Shown: piece after piece, positions 1 to 5,572 of the stretch
Layout: each line of letters opens with the position of its first letter
Numbering within the stretch: position 1 is the first letter of the stretch
Source: JAAERC01 sp965602655
GTDB taxonomy: Bacteria > Zixibacteria > MSB-5A5 > GN15 > PGXB01
Length of the DNA stretch: 6,086 bases
Assembly: GCA_965602655.1 (NCBI GenBank)
Contig: CBFCZE010000153.1
Coordinates: 1 to 6,086, forward strand
Direction: 5' to 3'
Position numbers and translations under genes: made by a program
Notes under the pieces: model-generated
The model's database searches: none
Told to the model about the DNA's origin: nothing
The model's input: only the letters and a program-made list of their open reading frames with translations

Positions 1-483
1 ATCTTTTACAATTGCCAGAACTTCGTCCTTGTTGTACCAGAATTTAATATAAATACCCCGAAAATTTTCCAGCCTCGATGGACGAGCGAACGGTGACAAT
101 AAGACACCGTTTTTATCGGCGTAGTACGAACGGTACTGCGACCAATTTTTCTCAAGAGTCTGCATGGTGGTTCTAACGATAATTTTATTCTCGGTGAACC
201 GGTAGTGCGACGGAAAATAAAACCCGGCCAGCGAACCGGTCAAAATCAAAAAGCCAAGGATAGTAAACCAGACCGAAAATGTGGCATAGTACACCACCGC
301 CACCAAAATAATGATAAAAACCGATACGGCCACCGTAATTTTTTTATTTCTTTTGGCCGGATGACAGGTCCAGTCAAGAATAATATCTTCATCGACAGGT
401 TTGTCGGCCGCGGCTTTTTCGGAAGGATCCGTTTTTTCCGGCAGATCCAGCGAAATCTGTTTATCGTCTGGTTCTTCAGGCAT
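1..483 (-). CDS. Membrane protein with two transmembrane helices and a possible YcxB/PH-like C-terminal domain (partial, 3' end off-window)
   Basis: An open frame starts at an ATG (481-483) and stays open for 161 codons to the left edge, so the C-terminus is missing. It begins MPEEPDDKQISLDLPEK, and the first 40 or so residues are acidic and hydrophilic. A basic stretch (PAKRNKK, about 42-48) leads into two adjacent hydrophobic segments at about 49-69 and 71-90, which look like a membrane hairpin. After that comes a soluble region, with HYRFTENKIIVRT followed by NWSQYRSYYADKNGVLLSP and later GIYIKFWYNKDEVLAIVKD. This order (two helices, then a beta-rich stretch with a 'W..y....' motif) resembles YcxB-like or bacterial PH-domain membrane proteins, but that resemblance is from memory of the pattern and is tentative. 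It starts 8 nt after the 71-residue gene and is probably co-transcribed as the last visible gene. No strong Shine-Dalgarno is seen, so translation may be coupled to the gene before it. The function is not known. Confidence 0.75.
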   Translation of the reverse strand, partial: MPEEPDDKQISLDLPEKTDPSEKAAADKPVDEDIILDWTCHPAKRNKKITVAVSVFIIILVAVVYYATFSVWFTILGFLILTGSLAGFYFPSHYRFTENKIIVRTTMQTLEKNWSQYRSYYADKNGVLLSPFARPSRLENFRGIYIKFWYNKDEVLAIVKD

Positions 484-491
484 ACAAAAAT

Positions 492-707
492 CTACTTATT
501 CTCGGAGTCGGGCGTCCGATATCGTTCTTTTTTTACGGTTTCCATCATCTGCAAAAGATCTTTGCCTTCAATCAGTTTTTTTTCAATTAAAAGCCTGACC
601 AGTGCTTCCTGCGAAAGATTGTTTGACAGGGCCAACTCCTCAAAAGAGATATCGCGTACCTTACCGTCAATCATCATTTTCAAAGCAACTTTTTTGTCAT
701 CACTCAT
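492..707 (-). CDS. Small charged helical protein of unknown function (71 aa)
   Basis: I do not recognise a family with confidence. The protein is 71 residues, starts at ATG (705-707) and ends with TAG (492-494). The Shine-Dalgarno AGGAG (717-721) ends 9 nt before the ATG, which supports both the gene and its start. It opens with MSDDKKVALKMMIDGKVRD, which may form a short beta hairpin. Two amphipathic helical stretches follow: ISFEELALSNNLSQEALVRL, then LLIEKKLIEGKDLLQMMETV. The phrase 'LLIEKKLIEGKDLL' resembles the generic helix-turn-helix-like packing element ('L.eKglit.eeLl') of many small helical proteins. The C-terminus is charged and probably disordered (KKERYRTPDSENK). There is no signal peptide and no cysteine, so it is presumably cytosolic. 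It begins 4 nt after the larE stop, with its ribosome-binding site inside the larE 3' end, and is followed after 8 nt by the membrane gene. This position suggests shared expression but does not reveal a role. Confidence 0.72.
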   Translation of the reverse strand: MSDDKKVALKMMIDGKVRDISFEELALSNNLSQEALVRLLIEKKLIEGKDLLQMMETVKKERYRTPDSENK

Positions 708-711
708 CGTT

Positions 712-1545
712 TTATTCTCCTGTTTGTATTAGACGATTTAAACTCCCGGTGCTGTACCCTTCCAGATCAACCGCGACAAATTTAAATCCGACTTTCTTTA
801 TCTCCGAAATTATTTTACTCCTGATATCTGTATCTAATGCCCGATCTATATCCTCCGGTTTCAGTTCCAATCGAGCCACCTCATTATGATAGCGAACCCG
901 AAATCCATCAAAGCCGAGTTGGCGAATTGCCGTCTCCGCCCGATCAATCTGATTGAGTCTCTCCGTTGTAATCTCTGTTCCATATGGAAACCTTGAGGCC
1001 AGACAGGCCCCGGCCGGTTTTTCGGCAAATGATAGATTATATTTCCGGGCCAGCACCCGTAGTTCCTCTTTATCCAGACCAGCTTCCAGAAGGGGAGAGG
1101 CAACACCTGATTCTTTGGCCGCCTCACGGCCGGGGCGGAAATCACCGATATCCGAAGTGTTCGAACCGTCAAAGATAATATATATTTTATGCTTCTCGGC
1201 AACGGTTTTCAGTTTTGAAAACAGTTCGTTTTTGCAAAAATAACAGCGATTGGATGGATTACTCCGATAATCCGGATTGTTCATCTCATCGGTTGTAAGA
1301 AAAATATGTCGATCCGGCTTCAGACCGACTTCAAGTGCAAAATTTCTGGAATCGGCGGCTTCGCCGGAGGCAAAAGATGCTGATTCCGAGGTCGCCGCAT
1401 AAACATTATCGGCACCGATTGCCTTAATTGAGGCCCACAATACCATTGTCGAATCCAAACCACCCGAAAAGGCAACCAGTACAGATTTGTATTGTCTGAT
1501 ATAATCGAGAAGTATTGCTTCTTTTTTTTCTATTGATTCTGTCAC
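712..1545 (-). CDS. larE: ATP-dependent sacrificial sulfur transferase LarE
   Basis: LarE belongs to the PP-loop ATPases. In the lar system it adenylates the carboxylate of the nicotinate-derived precursor P2CMN (made by LarB) and installs sulfur. LarC then inserts nickel to make the pincer cofactor of lactate racemase and related LarA enzymes. At 277 residues the length is normal. Visible signatures are the PP-loop SGGLDST (27-33), the 'NPSNRCYFCK' segment (96-105), DGSN (126-129), the region FRPGREAAKESGVASPL (136-152) typical of LarE, and PAGACLASRFPYGTEIT (177-193). Cys181 aligns with the sacrificial cysteine of the Lactobacillus plantarum enzyme. Cys101 and Cys104 add the further pair seen in homologues that carry a [4Fe-4S] cluster. 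The start is GTG (1543-1545) and overlaps the upstream stop as GTGA. Only a weak AAGG lies 13 nt upstream, so translational coupling is likely. No larA, larB or larC is in the window, so the substrate here is unproven. The enzyme should be cytosolic. Confidence 0.9.
   Translation of the reverse strand: MTESIEKKEAILLDYIRQYKSVLVAFSGGLDSTMVLWASIKAIGADNVYAATSESASFASGEAADSRNFALEVGLKPDRHIFLTTDEMNNPDYRSNPSNRCYFCKNELFSKLKTVAEKHKIYIIFDGSNTSDIGDFRPGREAAKESGVASPLLEAGLDKEELRVLARKYNLSFAEKPAGACLASRFPYGTEITTERLNQIDRAETAIRQLGFDGFRVRYHNEVARLELKPEDIDRALDTDIRSKIISEIKKVGFKFVAVDLEGYSTGSLNRLIQTGE
717..721 (-). promoter_or_regulatory. Ribosome-binding site AGGAG of the 71-aa gene, inside the larE 3' end
   Basis: On the minus strand AGGAG lies 9 nt before the ATG at 707. 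It overlaps the last codons of larE (the ACA GGA GAA TAA region), so ribosomes finishing larE pass over the start site of the next gene. This is the best Shine-Dalgarno in the distal half of the window. Confidence 0.7.
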
Positions 1546-3314
1546 TGCCAGTAATCAACCTTTGTGGGAAGACCGCTTTCGATTTTGAATATTGGCAACT
1601 CGATGTTTTCGTTTTTCTCGCCAAATGATACCTTCCCCGAAGCACCGGCAAAATCTTTCAATGTGGAAAGGTAATGATTAATATCTGACCGAGAATACTG
1701 ACCATTTGTCAAGGCCATGCAGATAAGTGCCATAGCATCATATCCGACCGTTTCCAAATGCCCCGGCTCACGACCATATTTAATGTCAAAGTCAGACATA
1801 AACTGTTGCGCCGTTTCGCTGGTCCTGTTTTCGATTCGTCCGGAACTGAAATAACAGGTCTTGGTAATATGATTGCCGAGCTTGTAAACCAGATCGGTTC
1901 CCCAACCATCACCGCCCAGGTAAGTTGTATTTAAATTATAAAAATCAATCTGGGGCAATATCATTCGAAGTTGTCCCGCTTCAGCCGGAATATATATACA
2001 ATCAAGCCAGACAGGAACCTCCTCGGCCTCAATGGTATCACCGTCATTGTTTAGGAAAATTATCGAGTCGAGCAACTGTCCTATTATCTGAGATTTTAAA
2101 TCTTTAACGTATGGTCCGAAATCGGTTTCCTTGGCGCGAAAATACTCGGTGCACAAAATTGTCCCACCCAGTTCCCTGAATCGGGTTTCAAAGGCTCGGG
2201 CCATCCGAAGATTTTCCGGTGTGGTCGGGGTAAAAATGGCCGCCGTATCGGCAGCCAATTGACCCACCGCAAAATCGGCCATCTTGCGCCCCTGCCAGGC
2301 CAGATTCGGCAAAAGCTGAAAGCAGTTTAATGATAATTCGGTCAAACCGGATTGACTTGCCGCCGGAATAATCAAGGGCAGGTCACCGCAGGCCAAAACG
2401 GCCGATGAAACCGCCGCTTCATCGCTGGTAAGCGGACCAATAGCCGCCGCCACTTCGCCCGAGGACAATCGTTTCAGGATACGGGCCGCTTCGATTTCAT
2501 CACCTCGGGTATCATAAACCACCGGCGTGATTTTTCGCCCGGTCTCGGCGCGGTACTTATCAAGCATCAGATTGATACCGTCAAGCATCGCTTCACCGTA
2601 TTTTTGCAGCTCGCCTGAAAGCGGCACCAGAATACCGACTTCAACCTGCTGCTTCAACAGTAAATCAGCCTGATCGATCAACCGCGTTGCCTCTGCCGAT
2701 GGGCAGGTTGATAGAATCGACCTGATTGACTGAAAACTATTACCTTTTATCAGCGAATGGGACAGCGGGATCAGCAGGTCACATCGTTTTTTTGCAGGAA
2801 TTGATGTTACTGCCATATTCTCTATTACCGCCGACGGCACCGCCTCAGCAACGCCTCGCAGTGACTCGATGGCCAGTTTGTCGAGCCTGCTATCCCGTGA
2901 TATTTTATAAGCATTGATATAAGCAGTGACTGCCTGATCGGCTTTCCCCAAAAAACAGTTGATATTTCCCCCGAAAAAATAGGCGTATGGGACAAATGTC
3001 GATTGCGGGTATCGGTTGATGACATAATTAAAATCTTTAAGACTTTCTTCAAGGTATCCGGCATAATATCCGGCCTTGCCGGCAAAATACTGATATTCCG
3101 GGCCCATCTGGATATTACCGCCGAAATTCGAAAGCTGCGAAAAAATCTGAAGAGCCTCGGAATACTGCTTCTTTTCCATTAGACGGTGTGCCCGGTCATA
3201 GAGAGCATCATCGTCGGCAGAAACAGTTATTGGCCATAACAAAATTGAAAGCAGAAAAAACAGGGCAATAGACTCAAGACAATCCTTTGCTTTATATCTA
3301 CGGTTTTTTTTCAT
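1542..3314 (-). CDS. Exported TPR + type-1 periplasmic binding protein (LivK/LpoA-like, 'penicillin-binding protein activator' architecture)
   Basis: This is a 590-residue protein starting with ATG (3312-3314). The N-terminus has a basic MKKNRRYKAK, a hydrophobic core at about 15-31 and a VSA|DDD sequence (31-36) that fits signal peptidase I cleavage. There is no lipobox cysteine. Residues 35-140 hold about three TPR-like helical repeats (for example ALYDRAHRLMEKKQYSEAL and EYQYFAGKAGYYAGYLEESL). A helical linker runs to about 222. From 224 (VEVGILVPLSGELQKYGEAM) to the end is a type-1 periplasmic binding fold of the Leu/Ile/Val family, with YDTRGDEIEAARIL, AAAIGPLTSDEA, LPLIIPAASQ, YLGGDGWGTDLV and GYDAMALICMAL. 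A TPR half joined to a LivK-like half is also the layout of LpoA, the outer-membrane lipoprotein that activates PBP1A. A ligand sensor or a transport receptor are alternatives, but no ABC permease is nearby. The gene starts 18 nt after the DUF151 gene with a weak, A-rich ribosome-binding region. Its TGA overlaps the larE GTG. Confidence 0.85.
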   Translation of the reverse strand: MKKNRRYKAKDCLESIALFFLLSILLWPITVSADDDALYDRAHRLMEKKQYSEALQIFSQLSNFGGNIQMGPEYQYFAGKAGYYAGYLEESLKDFNYVINRYPQSTFVPYAYFFGGNINCFLGKADQAVTAYINAYKISRDSRLDKLAIESLRGVAEAVPSAVIENMAVTSIPAKKRCDLLIPLSHSLIKGNSFQSIRSILSTCPSAEATRLIDQADLLLKQQVEVGILVPLSGELQKYGEAMLDGINLMLDKYRAETGRKITPVVYDTRGDEIEAARILKRLSSGEVAAAIGPLTSDEAAVSSAVLACGDLPLIIPAASQSGLTELSLNCFQLLPNLAWQGRKMADFAVGQLAADTAAIFTPTTPENLRMARAFETRFRELGGTILCTEYFRAKETDFGPYVKDLKSQIIGQLLDSIIFLNNDGDTIEAEEVPVWLDCIYIPAEAGQLRMILPQIDFYNLNTTYLGGDGWGTDLVYKLGNHITKTCYFSSGRIENRTSETAQQFMSDFDIKYGREPGHLETVGYDAMALICMALTNGQYSRSDINHYLSTLKDFAGASGKVSFGEKNENIELPIFKIESGLPTKVDYWQ

Positions 3315-3332
3315 ATTTCTTTTTACCGTTGG

Positions 3333-3830
3333 CTACAATGAATATTTACCAAAATCTTCAGGATTTATTCGTTTTAATCTGTCTTTGAGCGATTCAGAAT
3401 CATTGCTGATCGGCCCCCGCTCTTCTTTTGATTCCGAGGTTCCCAGTTGAAATAACGATTCTTCGACAAATATCGGAGCTTTCGTCTTCAAAGCCAAAGC
3501 AATCGAATCGGAGGGACGCGAATCAACCGAAAGGCTGGTTCCATTCACCTTTAATAAAACCCGGGCATAAAAGGTCTGATCTTTTAAATCAGTAATCTCA
3601 ATTCTTTCGACTTTCGCTGACAGAGCCGTGATAACCATTCGAAGCAAATCGTGTGTCATCGGACGTTTGGATGGTATCGCCGAAAGTTCCATCGCAATCG
3701 CCCACGCTTCGGAATGACCGATCCAGATTGGCAGAACCTTATCAAGCTTCAGGGGCGATAGTATTACTACCGGCGAATTAGTTGTAATGTCCAGAGCCAG
3801 ACCATCGACCCTTGTCTCCAGCATCGCCAC
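3333..3830 (-). CDS. Bifunctional nuclease family protein (DUF151/BFN domain)
   Basis: The 165-residue protein covers the whole DUF151 domain. Visible family motifs are NSPVVILSP (18-26), VLPIWIGHSEAWAIAMEL (32-49), RPMTHDLLRMVI (56-67), the strand ERIEITDLKDQTFYARVLL (75-93), VDSRPSDSIALALKTKAPIF (102-121), and a C-terminal LKDRLKRINPEDFGKYSL (148-165). Plant BFN1-type homologues of this domain have been reported to cut both DNA and RNA. The physiological role in bacteria is poorly defined, so the nuclease activity here is by family only. No signal peptide is seen, so it should be cytosolic. The frame opens with GTG (3828-3830) and has an ATG two codons later (3822-3824). The AGGAAGGA ahead of them is 7 nt from the GTG and 13 nt from the ATG, which favours GTG. 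It begins 3 nt after the rplI stop, so it is closely tied to bL9 expression. Confidence 0.92.
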   Translation of the reverse strand: MAMLETRVDGLALDITTNSPVVILSPLKLDKVLPIWIGHSEAWAIAMELSAIPSKRPMTHDLLRMVITALSAKVERIEITDLKDQTFYARVLLKVNGTSLSVDSRPSDSIALALKTKAPIFVEESLFQLGTSESKEERGPISNDSESLKDRLKRINPEDFGKYSL

Positions 3831-3833
3831 GAA

Positions 3834-4280
3834 CTATTCCTTCCTGATTACCCATAACTTCACATTGGCGATTATATCTTTTTCAACTTTTATCTGTACA
3901 GTATATACGCCCAGTGATTTAATGGATTCTTCCAGAATTACATTTCTTTTATCAATTTTAAAACCTTCGGCGGCGATAAGATCGACAATATTCTGCGATG
4001 TTACCGAACCGAAAATTTTATCTTCTTCGCCGACCAAGACTTCACAGGTTACCGACAATTTTTCAAGTTTTTCCTTGAAGCGAATAGCCTCGGTTCTCTG
4101 TTTCTTTTCTCTGAGTTCATTCTGAGCCTTAATCTCATCTATGGCCCGAAGATTACCCTTGGTGGCCATCACCGCCATATTGCAGGGAATCAGATAATTA
4201 CGGCCATAGCCGGATTTTACCTCAATTGCTTCGCCGGCCTTGCCCAGCGATGCTATATCCTGCCGTAAAATGACTTTCAT
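3834..4280 (-). CDS. rplI: Large ribosomal subunit protein bL9
   Basis: bL9 binds domain V of 23S rRNA near the base of the L1 stalk with its N-terminal domain, and extends a long helix to a C-terminal domain. The 148-residue length is standard. The N-domain reads MKVILRQDIASLGKAGEAIE then VKSGYGRNYLIPCNMAVMAT (21-40), the family signature. A lysine/glutamate-rich connecting helix spans about 41-75. The C-domain has DKIFGSVTSQNIVDLI (87-102) and VILEESIKSLGVYTVQIKV (114-132). Small departures from the usual VKPGYARNYLIPKGLA are Ser23 for Pro and Cys33-Asn34 for the common Lys/Arg-Gly. AAAGGA (4288-4293) lies 7 nt before the ATG. The gene sits 29 nt after the DUF2232 gene and 3 nt before the DUF151 gene, in the expected rpsF-rpsR-rplI order. 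Confidence 0.97.
   Translation of the reverse strand: MKVILRQDIASLGKAGEAIEVKSGYGRNYLIPCNMAVMATKGNLRAIDEIKAQNELREKKQRTEAIRFKEKLEKLSVTCEVLVGEEDKIFGSVTSQNIVDLIAAEGFKIDKRNVILEESIKSLGVYTVQIKVEKDIIANVKLWVIRKE
3838..3845 (-). promoter_or_regulatory. Ribosome-binding site AGGAAGGA of the DUF151 gene, inside the rplI 3' end
   Basis: The minus-strand sequence AGGAAGGA forms the last codons of rplI (encoding the end of VIRKE). It sits 7 nt before the GTG at 3830 and 13 nt before the alternative ATG at 3824. The shorter, standard spacing supports the GTG start. The placement inside rplI points to coupled translation. Confidence 0.7.
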
Positions 4281-4287
4281 ATTTTTA

Positions 4288-4293
4288 TCCTTT
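4288..4293 (-). promoter_or_regulatory. Ribosome-binding site AAAGGA of rplI
   Basis: Minus-strand AAAGGA lies 7 nt before the rplI ATG at 4280, in the 29-nt gap after the DUF2232 gene. It is a good match at normal spacing and confirms the rplI start. Confidence 0.65.
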
Positions 4294-4309
4294 CATCTCA
4301 ATTCTCAAG

Positions 4310-5227
4310 CTAACCAATCATCCTGGCTTTAACTTTACGGAAGTCAAAGTAGCTGTCAAACAGCCCGACTGCGGCGGCCAGAATCAAACCGGGCAGTTGC
4401 AGGAATATAAATCCAATATAAAATAATACTCTCAAAAACAGCGATAGCTTAATTTTCTTCAAATAATACTCAAACAATGCGAATCCGAAAGCGGCGTAGA
4501 AAAATCCGATAAACAAAATTATATTATCGGCCACAACCTCAAGCAGTTCGCCGCCTATCAACCGTATAAGCACTGCCGCTCCAATAACATATAGGTAGGA
4601 ATCAGGCATTTTCCAATAATAGAAATTAACGAACCCGGGGAAAAACTCTCCAAGAGCTTTCAAGAATATAACCAGCAAAACCCAGCCGACAAAAAGCTGG
4701 GTAACCACCGATAAAATCATAAAAGCCGGTGTCAAACGCTTGATTATGGCCACGGTTTTTGTCATCAACTCTATCATCTCGCCGGCCTGATTGGATGTTC
4801 CGGCCAAACCGCCTTCTATCCAGCCTTGAACGTTATCAAGAGCCTGGAAAATTGCCGTCTTTTCCTCCCAGAATAGCATGAGAACTATCACAGCGATTGA
4901 TATTATAGAAAATACAAAAATCCGTGAGATAGACATTCCTGAGGCAATAAAATAACCCAGCAGAGCCCCCGGTATAATTGCCTTGGCCCACATGCTGATT
5001 ATCAAAACCCCGGTGCCATACATTAGAATTGCCACTGCCAGCGAACCTGCGACCGAAATAGCCAAAAACAGATATTGTCTCCGGAAGGAGAATAGTATGA
5101 CAAAAAATAATGCTATTGTCTCCATTAAATAACCAATTACCGGTATCCCGATTACAACCGGAAATGCCCAGATGACCAAAATCCCGGCCGGGTTGGTTAC
5201 CTGTTCTATTTTATCCCAAAAGGTCAT
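4310..5227 (-). CDS. DUF2232 (YybS-type) polytopic membrane protein
   Basis: This 305-residue, strongly hydrophobic protein has about eight predicted membrane segments, near 14-47 (probably two), 51-70, 72-96, 101-120, 165-189, 208-226, 232-255 and 263-289. A more polar loop lies at about 121-157. Features that fit DUF2232/YybS are NFYYWKMPDSYLYVIGAAVL (201-220), ADNIILFIGFFYAAFGFAL (233-251) followed by EYYLKK, and the C-terminal GLFDSYFDFRK (288-298), an Asp/Arg motif typical of the family. The role is unknown. Relatives often sit near rpsR, rplI and the c-di-AMP phosphodiesterase gene gdpP in Bacillota, so position here, between rpsR and rplI, supports the call. The ATG (5225-5227) is 24 nt after rpsR, with only a weak AGG-containing ribosome-binding region. 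No enzymatic motif is visible; a transporter-like or scaffold role cannot be told apart from sequence. Confidence 0.82.
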   Translation of the reverse strand: MTFWDKIEQVTNPAGILVIWAFPVVIGIPVIGYLMETIALFFVILFSFRRQYLFLAISVAGSLAVAILMYGTGVLIISMWAKAIIPGALLGYFIASGMSISRIFVFSIISIAVIVLMLFWEEKTAIFQALDNVQGWIEGGLAGTSNQAGEMIELMTKTVAIIKRLTPAFMILSVVTQLFVGWVLLVIFLKALGEFFPGFVNFYYWKMPDSYLYVIGAAVLIRLIGGELLEVVADNIILFIGFFYAAFGFALFEYYLKKIKLSLFLRVLFYIGFIFLQLPGLILAAAVGLFDSYFDFRKVKARMIG

Positions 5228-5251
5228 TGGTTCGCCTGATAATTCCCAAAA

Positions 5252-5521
5252 CTATCTGTAATACTCACTCGTGTATGGCATAATAGCCAGATGGCGGGCG
5301 CGCTTTATTGCAGTAGTTAAACGGCGCTGATGAAAGGCACAGTTGCCTGAAATACGACGCGCCACAATCTTACCGCGTTCATTGACAAATCTTCTGAGCA
5401 ATCGGTCATTAGAAAATCCGATATGCCTGACCTTGTCCTCGCAAAACCGGCAGACTTTCCGTCTTCTCGATTTGAAAGCAGCCTTAAATTCACCTGGTTT
5501 TTTAAATCGTTTTTTAAACAT
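5252..5521 (-). CDS. rpsR: Small ribosomal subunit protein bS18 (cysteine-containing form)
   Basis: bS18 pairs with bS6 on the platform of the 30S subunit. The 89-residue length is normal, with a basic N-terminus (MFKKRFKKPGEFKAAFKSRR). The core reads KVCRFCEDKVRHIGFSNDRL (22-41), and the C-terminal signature is SGNCAFHQRRLTTAIKRARH (58-77) followed by LAIMPYTSEYYR. Cys24, Cys27, Cys61 and His64 could form the zinc site expected for the 'C+' version of this protein, which many bacteria have replaced by a metal-free version. AAAGGA (5530-5535) lies 8 nt before the ATG. rpsF lies 51 nt upstream in the direction of transcription, with no ssb in between. Confidence 0.97.
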   Translation of the reverse strand: MFKKRFKKPGEFKAAFKSRRRKVCRFCEDKVRHIGFSNDRLLRRFVNERGKIVARRISGNCAFHQRRLTTAIKRARHLAIMPYTSEYYR

Positions 5522-5529
5522 TTATAAAT

Positions 5530-5535
5530 TCCTTT
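5530..5535 (-). promoter_or_regulatory. Ribosome-binding site AAAGGA of rpsR
   Basis: Minus-strand AAAGGA lies 8 nt before the rpsR ATG at 5521, in the rpsF-rpsR gap. It is the same hexamer as the rplI site and fixes the rpsR start. Confidence 0.65.
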
Positions 5536-5552
5536 AAATCTAGTCTGTTAAT

Positions 5553-5570
5553 ATTACCATAATTGGCAAT
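5553..5570 (-). other. Small stem-loop in the rpsF-rpsR gap
   Basis: On the transcript strand, ATTGCC and GGTAAT flank AATTAT. They can pair over six base pairs (one G-U), with a seventh A-T closing a four-base ATTA loop. It starts just 2 nt after the rpsF stop codon. No U-tract follows, so it is not an intrinsic terminator. It could be a processing or stability element between the two genes, or chance in an AT-rich gap. Confidence 0.25.
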
Positions 5571-5572
5571 CT

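Noticed and set aside
205..732. A 175-codon open frame on the plus strand, and a second one at 602-889.
   Set aside because: They lie opposite the membrane gene, the 71-residue gene and larE, have no recognisable domain, and translate to low-plausibility serine/phenylalanine/arginine-rich protein. The minus-strand genes have family signatures or strong ribosome-binding sites.
1424..1651. A possible frameshift product from the A8 run (1522-1529) near the start of larE.
   Set aside because: A -1 shift there would destroy the PP-loop and give an unrecognisable peptide; the in-frame larE is complete, so this is a shadow frame.
3304..3311. An A8 run right after the start codon of the TPR/binding-protein gene, considered as a slippage switch.
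   Set aside because: Lysine codons after the start are normal for signal peptides, and the frame continues intact with no sign of an alternative product.
3787..4125. Plus-strand open frame of 112 codons opposite rplI.
   Set aside because: It is antisense to clearly coding bL9 sequence and has a non-protein-like Ser/Phe/Ile/Thr-rich composition.
4281..4309. Promoter or terminator in the rplI/DUF2232 gap, and likewise in the other short gaps.
   Set aside because: The gaps are 3 to 51 nt, contain mainly ribosome-binding sites, and show no paired -35/-10 boxes or GC-rich hairpin with a U-tract.
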